NCBI GenBank assembly: GCA_002897115.2
Contig: BCIH01000010.1
Location: forward strand, 1 to 11,081
From: Prototheca cutis
Taxonomy: Eukaryota; Chlorophyta; Trebouxiophyceae; Chlorellales; Chlorellaceae
Length of the DNA stretch: 11,081 nt
Reading direction: 5' to 3'
The notes under the pieces are model-generated. The model ran no database searches. It worked only from the letters and a program-made list of their open reading frames with translations, and had not been told where the DNA came from. Shown here piece by piece: positions 1 to 7,408 of the stretch. A program made the position numbers and the translations under genes. Within the stretch, counting starts at the first letter, position 1. Each line of letters opens with the position of its first letter.

Positions 1-92
1 CCTGCAGACTGTGCGTGGCTGGGTGGAGCAGCTGCTGACCAGGCGGACCCTGGCCGGTCACGGTCTCCAGAATGACCTGGAGGTGCGTGAGT

Positions 93-160
<68 letters not shown>

Positions 161-931
161 CTGGTTCGTGGTGGAGAAATTGTATGCTGCAAGGATGCAG
201 GCATCGGACTGAGGCGTTTATGAAAGTCAGGCAGGCAAGAAGAATTCTTGCAAAAAAATTATTACCCCTCCTTCCTCACAAAAACGGCAGGCCCTGAATC
301 TCAAGCATCCCATCGACCGCATTCGGGACACAGCACGCTACCCAGCCCTCATGTCTAAAACTGTAAGTGCTGGCGGTGCTTTTGCCGAGTCTCTGCTCTG
401 TGGATGGTACTTGGTTTATGTAGTGAGCTGTGCATTGGCGGTCCTGGTGGAAGGGTGTTCCACCAGGGACGTGGTCTTCCCAGGGCAGTCCACAGCCTGC
501 ACGTGTGCGCGAGGCCTTGCTCCCCCCTTCTCACATTCCCAGCCTCATCGCTCCCCTCACGTGCAGCCCAGCTCGGACCGCCTGCGGCCGCGGCCGCTGC
601 GGGTTCTGGCACTGGAGCAGTTGGGCATCAACATCCAGGAAGGGGAGCACTCCCCCGTGGACGACGCCCGAGCAGCCCTGTACATCTATCTCAAACACCA
701 CAAGGTAGAAAGCAGGAATGGCAGGGTGGTTATTGGTTTGCAACATCTGTGTTTATTCTAGCATGAGAGTCATGGAAATCACCGCCTCCAGCATCTGCTC
801 ACACTCGCAAAAACACACAGGCTTGGGAAAGATGGCTCAAGGCTGGCGGGCACAAGAATGGCGTGCAGTCCGCTCCCAAGCTCCTCAGCTGGCAGCAGCT
901 GGCCCAAAACGATAGCATGGTGGACATATAG
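1..931 (+). CDS. REXO4: REXO4-like DEDDh 3'-5' RNA exonuclease, 5'-truncated by the window edge, four visible exons
   Basis: Exons I infer are 1-82 (partial; frame starts at base 2), 291-362, 567-704 and 821-931 (stop TAG 929-931). All junctions are GT-AG and phase 0. The spliced fragment encodes about 133 residues. Exon 1 carries GHGLQNDLE, the third acidic motif of the DEDDh exonuclease fold. Exon 2 reads ALNLKHPIDRIRDTARYP, matching the REXO4 segment around HP..IRDT..Y. Exon 3 has LGINIQEGEHSPVDDARAAL, which contains the catalytic His and final Asp (HxxxxD). Exon 4 gives AWERWLKAGG and a short tail ending NDSMVDI. Family knowledge: REXO4/Rex4-type nucleases act in the nucleus or nucleolus in RNA, notably pre-rRNA, processing. 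The first Asp-x-Glu motif lies off the left edge. Retaining intron 705-820 would end the protein at 761. Confident for the family, moderate for the exact paralogue (REXO1 to REXO4). Confidence 0.86.
95..159. repeat. 65-base G homopolymer inside an intron
   Basis: An uninterrupted run of 65 G lies 12 bases after the GT of the intron at 83-290. The C-rich strand is the template, so the pre-mRNA would carry a G65 tract able to form G-quadruplexes. The translated poly-glycine here is not a protein. The run may be a real microsatellite or a sequencing/assembly artefact. Its true length is unreliable. Confidence 0.95.
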
Positions 932-1328
932 AAGGAATCAGATCCTGGAATCAATGGAAGGAAATGCCCTTTGGGAAGGAGGGTTCCGTTGGCCAAAGTG
1001 GGGGGTGATGCGGTCGGGAGAACGGGCTGGACGGGCAAACCACATCGGAGCAGCCGGGGGTGATATGGAGAGGAGGGGCACCAGCTGTGCGGGGATATCA
1101 CCCCTTCCGAGTGCACAGCGCCAGTGCATTGTCAGCGCAACTAATCCATCAGTGTTTAGATTTTTGTGCCGAGGACGAGGAGCCAGCAAGGAAGAGCTTG
1201 GCGGAGCTTCGGCTAGGCCATCACTGCACGGGGAGGAGCCCCCCGGCGTGCTCGCGAGCGGGACTTGGTGGCCTGCTGGACTACCTTTGTACCCATTTCA
1301 TAGTCCTTTGAACAGCAGTACTGTCACC
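932..1328. other. Intergenic: 3' end of the exonuclease gene and promoter/5' UTR of the SmE gene
   Basis: This stretch of 397 bases lies between two genes transcribed in the same direction. I find no conserved protein in either strand. It must hold the exonuclease 3' UTR and the SmE promoter. No TGTAA pentamer is present on the plus strand. The most structured part is an inverted repeat at 1057-1104. The last bases before the SmE start (GTCACC-ATG-G) form a strong Kozak-like context. No TATA box is obvious near the start. Confidence 0.6.
1057..1104. repeat. 10-bp perfect inverted repeat with a nested hairpin
   Basis: GGGGTGATAT (1057-1066) is the reverse complement of ATATCACCCC (1095-1104). 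Within the 28-base loop, GCAC (1078-1081) pairs with GTGC (1087-1090) around CAGCT. On the RNA level this makes a two-part stem-loop in the likely exonuclease 3' UTR. The role is unknown, and a 10-bp match at this distance can arise by chance in 11 kb. Confidence 0.6.
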
Positions 1329-1908
1329 ATGGCGCCGAAAGTCAAGCGCATTATGACGCAGCCTATTGTGAGCAGGGGATGACCCCAGGCCTCCCTGCAC
1401 TTGGAGGCGGGTGGCGGGCACAAAGCCCTTGGATGCGTGTGTGCATGGAGCATACCGAGTGGCGGCGCTGGGAATGAGGAGTACTTGTCGGTTCAAGGAC
1501 TGCTGCATGATGTGCTGAGGATGCTGGTCCCTGCAACTTGGCTCCCCCCAATCCCCACGCAGAACCTGATCTTCAGGTTTCTGCAGAGTAGGCAGAAGAT
1601 CCAAATATGGCTGTATGACCACAACGACCTCCGGATCGAGGGCCGCATCATCGTGCGTTGCCGGCGTGTGCTGTGTTCTTGCTTGGGGGAAGGCTGCAGG
1701 TTATGGTTTCGTCGCTTGCATGCCCTCATTACATAACCTCTACCTCCCCCCCCCAAAACCCACCCCCACATCACAGGGCTTCGATGAGTACATGAACTTG
1801 GTTCTGGATGAGGCTGAGGAGCTGTCGGTGAAGCGGCAGACACGCAAGCCCCTCGGCCGCATTCTCCTCAAGGGCGACAACATCACACTCATGCAAGCCG
1901 CCAAGTGA
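1329..1908 (+). CDS. SNRPE: Small nuclear ribonucleoprotein Sm E (spliceosomal core), complete, three exons
   Basis: Exons are 1329-1367, 1563-1652 and 1777-1908, giving 13+30+43 = 86 residues. Introns are 195 and 124 bp, GT-AG, phase 0. The start [13 protein letters not shown] is followed by [20 protein letters not shown], then the Sm1 part [20 protein letters not shown] (joined across intron 2) and the Sm2 part [13 protein letters not shown]. This follows SmE of animals and plants almost end to end and has the family's length. Family knowledge: SmE forms the heptameric Sm ring with B, D1, D2, D3, F and G on U1, U2, U4 and U5 snRNAs. It is loaded in the cytoplasm and works in the nucleus. 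The ATG at 1329 has a strong context (CACCATGG). The same frame is open upstream to an ATG at 858, but that lies inside the preceding gene and would add a non-family extension. Confidence 0.96.
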
Positions 1909-1931
1909 CCGAGCTGGGCTGTGGATGCGAG

Positions 1932-2003
1932 CTGCATGGAAAGACGGTTCTGGGCGATGGCTTGCCACCGAGCACAGTCAGGCAATGGCTGGTGTCCATG
2001 CAG
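1932..2003. repeat. 9-bp inverted repeat, 54-base loop, in the SmE 3' UTR
   Basis: CTGCATGGA (1932-1940) pairs with TCCATGCAG (1995-2003). Shorter complementary pieces inside the loop (a TTGCC and a later GGCAA) could extend the fold. Function unknown. Confidence 0.5.
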
Positions 2004-2020
2004 TTTGTGAGAAAGACTCC

Positions 2021-2043
2021 TTGCTTGAGCTCTGCGCAAGCAA
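2021..2043. repeat. 7-bp stem, 9-base loop hairpin in the SmE 3' UTR
   Basis: TTGCTTG (2021-2027) is the exact reverse complement of CAAGCAA (2037-2043), with loop AGCTCTGCG. It lies 113 bases after the SmE stop codon and upstream of the candidate poly(A) signal, so it would be in the mRNA. There is no poly-U tail; it is not a bacterial-type terminator. Confidence 0.55.
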
Positions 2044-2135
2044 CATGTTGGGTCTCTCCCCATGGCTCCCTGAAACTGGGCGATACTCCCTCCCCCCTCG
2101 GAGTTCAGTCCCGACTCGCATGCTCTGCACAGTCT

Positions 2136-2140
2136 TGTAA
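2136..2140 (+). terminator. Candidate TGTAA polyadenylation signal for SmE
   Basis: Green algal nuclear mRNAs commonly use TGTAA about 10-20 bases before the cleavage site. This copy is 228 bases after the SmE stop and is the first plus-strand TGTAA I see downstream of it. Cleavage would then fall around 2150-2160. A pentamer occurs often by chance, so this is a modest call. Confidence 0.45.
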
Positions 2141-2232
2141 ACCAGCCTAAGACCACAGGGTCTTTGTTGCTGCATGTGGCTGTCTGGTCACAGCAAAGCA
2201 CCATCCGCTGCAGCATTCCATCGCAGGCATCG

Positions 2233-4121
2233 TCAATCGCAGGGCGGAGTGGCACACAGCTCCGGGCAGCCCGTCACGAGGAAGCAGGTGTTTGTGTAAT
2301 CCGAGACCAGCGGCTCGTAGCCCGACTTGGTGCGGGTCGCCCCCGGCTCGGCCCACCGCCGCAGGAACCGCCCGCTCTTGCACCAGTGGCCCGCCGATGC
2401 CGGGGACTGGTTTGGTGCTGCTTGGGACGGCACCACACTTCCCGCCTGTGCTGACGGAGTGACCCTTGCACCGCCAGGAGCTCGGCTCGTCCGTGCCCGC
2501 TCGGCGGATTCGGCGTGCAGCGCACGCAACAGGGGAAAATCACTGGGGAAGAAAATGTCCGCTGTTCCCATTGGAACGAGGTAGCTGCCGTGGTCCCGTG
2601 TCACTCCCCTTTCCTGAAACATCAATCGTTTGGGTGTGCATTCTTGTCTGAACACATGCAGAAAACGGGTTTCCGGTGACTCATCCAGACACGCACCCAA
2701 ATGTCAAAGCCAAATAAATGCAATCTCACCGTGGTCGCCACCAGCGGGGCATTCTTCCCTCGTATAACTACTTCCGGAAGCTGGTCAAAATCGGCGGCAA
2801 TGAGCGCGTGGCGCGGCAGCACCGCATGCAGCGTGTCCATAAGCCGCAGCGCGCCCGTGGGGAGAAAGAGCGACTGCCGGGGGGCTAGTCGTGGCGACAG
2901 GCCCGCCAGGCCCCGCCGCAGCAGGCCGGGCGCGGGAATCGACCCCGGGGTTGACTCTGCTCCACGCAGCGCCCGCAGGATGAGCTCGTCTGTCAGTGGC
3001 TGCTCGATCTCCGTGAATACGGTTTCGTTTGTTTGTTGCTGGCCCCCTCTTTTTGGCTGTGGTTGTGTTGGTGCCAAGGATGGCGATGATGTTGACGGTG
3101 GGGGTGGCGTTTCCTCCGCCGCCTCCAAGGCCGTGCTCGCTGCGGTGACAGCTCCATCAGAAGACCTGTCGCCAGTGTCTGCCTCCCCCGCACCAGTCAC
3201 AGATGGCTGCGCTGGTGGCGCACGAGATGCCGTCGCCATGCTGTCCCCTCGCTCGGTGTTTGCCTGGCCTGAGTCCATGGCCCTGCTTTCACTGGCCACA
3301 GCTACTTGCTGCCACACCCCAGCCCCACGACGGACCACAAGGTCGTGGGGCAGGTTGTCCAACACTTCCATTGCGACAACAAAGCAGGGAGTCGCCTGGC
3401 GAATGCCCGAGCCCCAGCCTGCCCGGTCGGTGGCATCCCGCCGCTCCACAGCCCAACGCGCTGCATGCCCCGGATCGGCTCTTAGCCTTTTCGCCTGCGT
3501 CTCCGCCAGGGTCCCGCTGATCTCAATGCTTGTATACCGCGTCGTCACGTACAAGTCCGGGTGGTGCTGGCGCAAGTAATCCAGGATGTTCAGTGCCAGC
3601 GTGCCCGTCCCGCCGCCAATCTCGTAGACCTGCAGCGGTCCCGGGGCCCCCGCGGCCCGCCACCGTGCCGCAAGGAATGCGGCCAGCGCGGCTCCATAGT
3701 GCGGCTGCAGAATCTCCACGGGTGTCAGCCACGAGACCTGAAGTGCTGTGTACAGCGCNTGGACGTGGTTGAAGTAGGCAATGTCGTTGCCCAAGGATGG
3801 AAAGTCAATGGGCGCCGCGGGGGTGCCCACCGATGGGCCACGGCTAAAGTAACCATGCTCCGGGTGATACAGCGACTCGTGAATGAAGTCACGCACCTGA
3901 TGCATGGTGATCAAGACGGGTTGGTAGGGGGAAAGGGGGTTCGATTTGCTCTGGGGAGATGGAGATGTACCCCGCAGGGCCCACCATGCAATCTCGCCAC
4001 AGCATACCCCAACCAGACGCACCAGCTGGGGGCCAAGGGAGGCAGGGCCTGCCGTGCTCAGAGCCCTGGTAACTGCGGACCAGGTGGTGTGCGCACTGGG
4101 AAGGGCACGCGCGCACAGCAT
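2233..4121 (-). CDS. PF02636 (DUF185/NDUFAF7-like) SAM-dependent methyltransferase, probably mitochondrial, two exons
   Basis: Minus-strand exons are 4121-2730 and 2613-2233, with a 116-bp GT-AG intron in phase 0, giving about 590 residues. The first in-frame ATG is at 4121-4119; the frame upstream has only GTG and then a stop at 4196-4194. The N-terminus (MLCARALPSAHTTWSAVTRA) is rich in Arg, Ala and Ser and lacks acidic residues, as in organellar presequences. The SAM-binding glycine loop VYEIGGGTGT is at residues 165-174, followed by RYTSIEIS and MEVLDNLPHDLV (about 251-262). After the splice the ending has GTADIFFPSDF and RTKSGYEPLVSDY, which I associate with the plant/fungal subgroup of this family. 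Canonical NDUFAF7 (MidA) methylates an arginine of complex I subunit NDUFS2; whether this subgroup does so is inference. Residues about 273-367 are a low-complexity insertion. One codon (3761-3759) has an N and encodes Gln or His. A short extra intron near the N-terminus cannot be excluded. Confidence 0.8.
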
Positions 4122-4254
4122 GTGGACGCCACGGCCCCTACCGCACGACCGCACTCGAGATTGGGGTTGGGCACCGCACCCCGGGCCTAGCCGTCAGCAG
4201 ACTGTCCCTCCGCGCATCGCGCCATGACAGGCACTCCGCAGTTGTGTATGGACT

Positions 4255-4369
4255 GTCAAAAATATTAAATCAGACACACTTGATTACAAATGCAGATGTT
4301 TCTGACGCAAGGATCGCGCAGATGTGGGTGTCCACCCTCTGGTGGAAGCGCCACCCCTAATATTTTGAC
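4255..4369. repeat. Imperfect inverted repeat with AT-rich arms
   Basis: GTCAAAAATATTA (4255-4267) and TAATATTTTGAC (4358-4369) are reverse complements apart from one A/T in the homopolymer, separated by 90 bases. Both arms hold the palindrome AATATT. They could be two binding sites for one factor in opposite orientation, or remnants of a small inverted-repeat element. No target-site duplication is obvious. Confidence 0.5.
4331..4346. repeat. Perfect 6-bp stem, 4-base loop hairpin
   Basis: TCCACC (4331-4336) and GGTGGA (4341-4346) flank CTCT. It lies inside the larger inverted repeat of the divergent promoter region. Role unknown. Confidence 0.45.
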
Positions 4370-4420
4370 GGAGGATCCCTCGTCAATCAGCATGCATGTT
4401 TTCGTCTCGGCACGGCACGG

Positions 4421-4438
4421 ATGCATGCATGCATGCAT
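4421..4438. repeat. (ATGC)n microsatellite
   Basis: Four ATGC units plus AT form a self-complementary stretch (overlapping TGCATGCA palindromes). A related CATGCATG lies at 4391-4398. It is in the divergent promoter region. Confidence 0.8.
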
Positions 4439-4692
4439 TGCAGCACGGGAAGTGAGGATGTGTATCGTGCAATAAGTCCAGTTGTATTCAGCTTGTCGTA
4501 TTGTTTGTGTCCTGTGAAGCTGAGCGCTGCGGAAAACCGTGCTGCCCGTGTTTCCTCACGGAGTCAGTCAACTCTGATCAGGCATTCAATCCATGGACGG
4601 TAGCAGCGTCATTGCCACATAGTGCTGCATTATAGTCGCGTATGCGGGATCTATAGAGGACGTTCACTGGCGAGGGCGAAAGCTGAGCGGGC

Positions 4693-6870
4693 ATGCTGGC
4701 GAGCCTGAGGCCCTGCAGGGTCCCCCGGTCTCCCTTCCGGGAGGCGCTCTCGGTGCTGTGGCGCGGCTCTCTCCGGTGCAAAACCACAGATGTCCCCGAG
4801 GAGGCGGTGGACAAGCGGTACATTGACCGGTTAGTTGTGACAGCACAAGCAGGCGCCGGCGGAAACGGCTCTGCCAGCTGCATCCAGAAATCCAACCGAG
4901 GTTGGCTGGAGGGTGGAAGTGGGACAAGGGACGTATTTGTACTGCAATGAATTGTGTAGGATGCATGCGTGGGAACCGCATTCCCTGACGCTGTGCTGCT
5001 TGACAAATTGCAATGCCGAACACTGACACACCCCTGCCAGGGCGTAAGATTACGGCGGATGGAGGCAATGGCGGTGGCGGCGGGGACGTCATCGTTCGGG
5101 CAACTTCCAAGTATGTTTATCTCGTGATTGAGGTTTGAGAGAAGGCGTGGTGTGATGGATGCTGGGGATGTGACCCCCCCCCCCCCCAACACACACACCA
5201 CCCCCCCCAACAACAATGGAATCCGCACTTTCCTCCTCCTGCAGGATGAAGTCACTGGCCGGAGTGGCACAGCTGTACAAGGCGAGGAACGGCGTGCACG
5301 GCACGTCCAAGGCACAGCATGGCTGCCGCGGCGCCGATGCCGTCGTCCTCGTGCCACTTGGAACAGTGGTGTCGAGAATTCTGGAGGACGACGATGTGGT
5401 TGGCACTGCAGCGGGGCAGGAGGGGAACGTTGTGGAGTCGGGAGCCGGGAGCTTTGATGCCGTGACGTGGCAGAGGTCGCTTGGCATACGAAGCGCAGCT
5501 CCTGGTCAACCGGGCCAAGAAACACCGGCAGGATCTGGCGCCGCGGACAGCACTTTCGACAGCGAAACGCCAGACCTCCCCGACTGGATATTGCGGTGGA
5601 GAAAGGCGTATGGCGCAGATGCGGTGGACCTAGATGCACGGGACAGCTTTGCAGAACGGAGCAGCGACACCAAGCACGGGCGACAGAGCCGGATGTTTGA
5701 TGCGGAACTGGAAGACGAGGAGGGAGAGGGCGATGCAGCGAGCGCCGCACCCCCCCCGCGGCGGCGTGGTCCGCGCCAGTTTCCGACGACAGTGCTGGCT
5801 GATTTGACCGAGGAAGGTCAAGAAGTCCTTGTGGCCGCGGGAGGAAGGGGCGGCATTGGCAACGCGGCCATGAAGGCCATGCCCAACCGTCCAGCACCTC
5901 GAGAGGCGGTGCCCGGCACGCCCGGCGAGCGCAAGCGCCTGCTGCTGGAAATGAAAATCATGGCCGACATCGGTGAGTACTGGATTTGCTTGCAGATGTG
6001 CTGGTTGCTCTCCCCAATCAATCAATCAATCAGGCAGGCAACAAAGGTAATCAAGCGCTTCCTCCCAATCAATACAAAACAATGTACACAACAGGCTTGG
6101 TGGGCATTCCCAATGCCGGCAAGTCAAGCCTGCTGCGTGCACTCACATCAGCACGACCCAAAGTGGGGAGCTACGCCTTTACGACCCTCATGCCGCAGCT
6201 GGGCGTGGTGGATTTGGGCCATGGCGAGCGCATGGTGCTGGCAGACGTGCCCGGTCTGATTGCGGGGGCCGCGCGTGACCGAGGACTCGGCCACGCTTTC
6301 CTCAGGCACATCGAGCGCACAAGGGCGCTGGCCTATGTCCTGGACGCCTCTGCCGGCCTTCACGGTGGGTGCAGTGTTGAGAGGGGTTGCTCCTTTTTGA
6401 GTTCCAGTGGAGGAATGTATTGCAGCGGGTTTTCTTGGTTGAGTGGACGGAGCATGACAATGAGGGGCAGGGTGTCGTCTCTTGAAAGAACAGAGTTGGA
6501 GAGATTCGAAAGATCATCGGCGCACTGACAACTCACATGTGTCTGTCATGCCACAGGCCTGCCTGGGCTGCGGCCATGGAAGCAGCTGGAGCTGCTGCAG
6601 GAGGAAATTGAGGCATACAGCCCAGAACTTGCGGCCCTGCCGGCGGTGGTGATTGCCAACAAGATCGATCTGCTTCCACGACCCGCACGGACTGTCTGTG
6701 CCATCAAGGCGCGCACCGAGCTGCCCGTGCTTGCCGTCTCGGCAGTAGAAGGCCGGGGCATCCCAGGTCTGACTCAGGCCCTGACATCGCTCTGGGCAGG
6801 GGAGCCTGTCGAGGGTGGTAGTGGGGGTGGGGCATCAGAGGGGACGGCTTGTAAAGCCTCTAGCCGATGA
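4693..6870 (+). CDS. OBG: Obg-family GTPase (ObgM/GTPBP5-like), probably mitochondrial, five exons
   Basis: Exons are 4693-4900, 5041-5110, 5245-5972, 6095-6364 and 6557-6870: 1590 bases, 529 residues, all GT-AG and phase-consistent. The N-terminus (residues 1-30) is Arg-rich with almost no acids, like a presequence. The Obg fold starts near [18 protein letters not shown] (about 42-59) and continues [16 protein letters not shown] (75-90) and [15 protein letters not shown] (about 289-303). The G domain is complete: G1 GIPNAGKSS 339-347, G2 FTTL 364-367, G3 DVPG 386-389, G4 NKID 460-463, G5 SAVEG 487-491. There is no OCT domain, as in GTPBP5-type proteins. Family knowledge: these GTPases assist late large-subunit assembly of bacterial-type ribosomes. 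Residues about 140-273 are an insertion absent from bacterial Obg. Exon 1 has a weak donor (GAG|GTTGGC); a donor at 4907/4908 would also keep frame and add about two residues. A plastid location (ObgC) is the alternative. Confidence 0.88.
5174..5208. repeat. C-homopolymer and CA-rich low-complexity tract in an Obg intron
   Basis: Fourteen C (5174-5187), a short CA repeat and eight more C (5201-5208) sit in the 3' half of the intron 5111-5244. They supply a pyrimidine-rich stretch before the acceptor CTGCAG. Homopolymer lengths may be unreliable. Confidence 0.85.
6016..6031. repeat. (AATC)4 microsatellite in an Obg intron
   Basis: Four AATC units followed by two AGGC units (6032-6039) lie in the intron 5973-6094. 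No functional role is indicated. Confidence 0.85.
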
Positions 6871-7408
6871 TGCCACTCTTGCCAGGCAGCTTGTTCGCTG
6901 TCGTCGTTGTAAGGACGAATTTTTTTTCTTTCTGGGTTACGGTGCCCTACCCCTCCCCAGCAGCCCCTCTGCATATCGGACGTGGTTATCCATCGGTCAC
7001 AAAGACCACATGTGTGAGCAAGGGGCAAGGGAGGTGCAACAACATGGTCTGCTTGGCCAGAGGCGGAAGTGCCCGGCCAGTAGCATGAGAAACCAGCCTC
7101 CCACTGCGGGAGCGGGCCAGAGGGCGTTCTTTCTTCAAGCAGAGATTTCGAAGGGCGGCTGTGCTGGGTGGGCGGTTGGTCGCAGCTGGCCGGTGAGCAA
7201 CTGGCTGGCAGCTGCTGACTAGCTTCAAACCAACAAAGGNCGCCCGAACCCCAATTGGCTGGGCAACAAAACTGGCTGAACAGAGTTCAAGGTATTTCAG
7301 GGGGTCGGGAGTTGAAACTGCAACAGTGAGGGGCCACGGCTGTGAGGCAACGGCTTCTGGCAGTCGCATGCCAGAGGAGCAGCAGGGCCACCTCTCACAC
7401 ACCACTAC
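6871..7408. other. Convergent intergenic region between the Obg GTPase and starch synthase genes
   Basis: This holds the 3' UTRs of two convergent genes. A TGTAA at 6908-6912 is a good end signal for the plus-strand gene. I see no TTACA for the minus-strand starch synthase. An N is at 7240. No conserved reading frame, RNA gene or repeat family is recognisable in the rest. Confidence 0.55.
6908..6912 (+). terminator. Candidate TGTAA polyadenylation signal for the Obg gene
   Basis: TGTAA lies 38 bases after the stop codon (6868-6870) and is followed by an A/T-rich stretch with a T run near 6920. Position and sequence fit green algal poly(A) signals and would give a short 3' UTR. Confidence 0.5.

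Larger units (their letters stand above)
1909..2232. other. Convergent intergenic spacer with the 3' UTRs of SmE and the methyltransferase
   Basis: The 324 bases separate two convergent stop codons (TGA 1906-1908 plus strand; complement at 2233-2235 minus strand). No conserved protein is visible. It contains two hairpin-forming inverted repeats (1932-2003 and 2021-2043) and a plus-strand TGTAA at 2136-2140. I find no TTACA (minus-strand TGTAA) here, so the end of the methyltransferase mRNA is not placed. Confidence 0.6.
4122..4692. promoter_or_regulatory. Divergent intergenic region, presumed two-way promoter
   Basis: The 571 bases separate the start codons of the minus-strand methyltransferase and the plus-strand Obg GTPase, so both promoters and 5' UTRs lie here. 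The centre is AT-richer than the surroundings. It contains two inverted AATATT-bearing segments (4255-4267 and 4358-4369), a small hairpin (4331-4346) and an ATGC microsatellite (4421-4438). I see no conserved coding exon and cannot place a transcription start. Confidence 0.6.

Noticed and set aside
91..297. Glycine-rich small protein from the poly-G tract
   Set aside because: It is translation of a homopolymer inside a well-supported intron of the exonuclease gene.
858..1382. Longer SmE or a separate 174-residue protein starting at ATG 858
   Set aside because: The start overlaps the last exon of the exonuclease in another frame, the added sequence is not SmE-like, and the frame runs into SmE intron 1. 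The ATG at 1329 gives the family length and a strong context.
1932..2048. H/ACA snoRNA (two hairpins followed by ACA at 2043-2045)
   Set aside because: No H box (ANANNA) is found in the hinge, and the second hairpin is only 23 nt, far shorter than a pseudouridylation-pocket hairpin.
2701..3579. A 292-residue plus-strand reading frame opposite the methyltransferase
   Set aside because: It has Ser/Ala/Pro-rich composition without motifs and lies wholly antisense to a conserved coding exon.
4122..4154. Methyltransferase start 11 codons upstream of the ATG
   Set aside because: The codon there is GTG, not ATG, and an in-frame stop lies at 4196-4194; the first ATG is at 4121.
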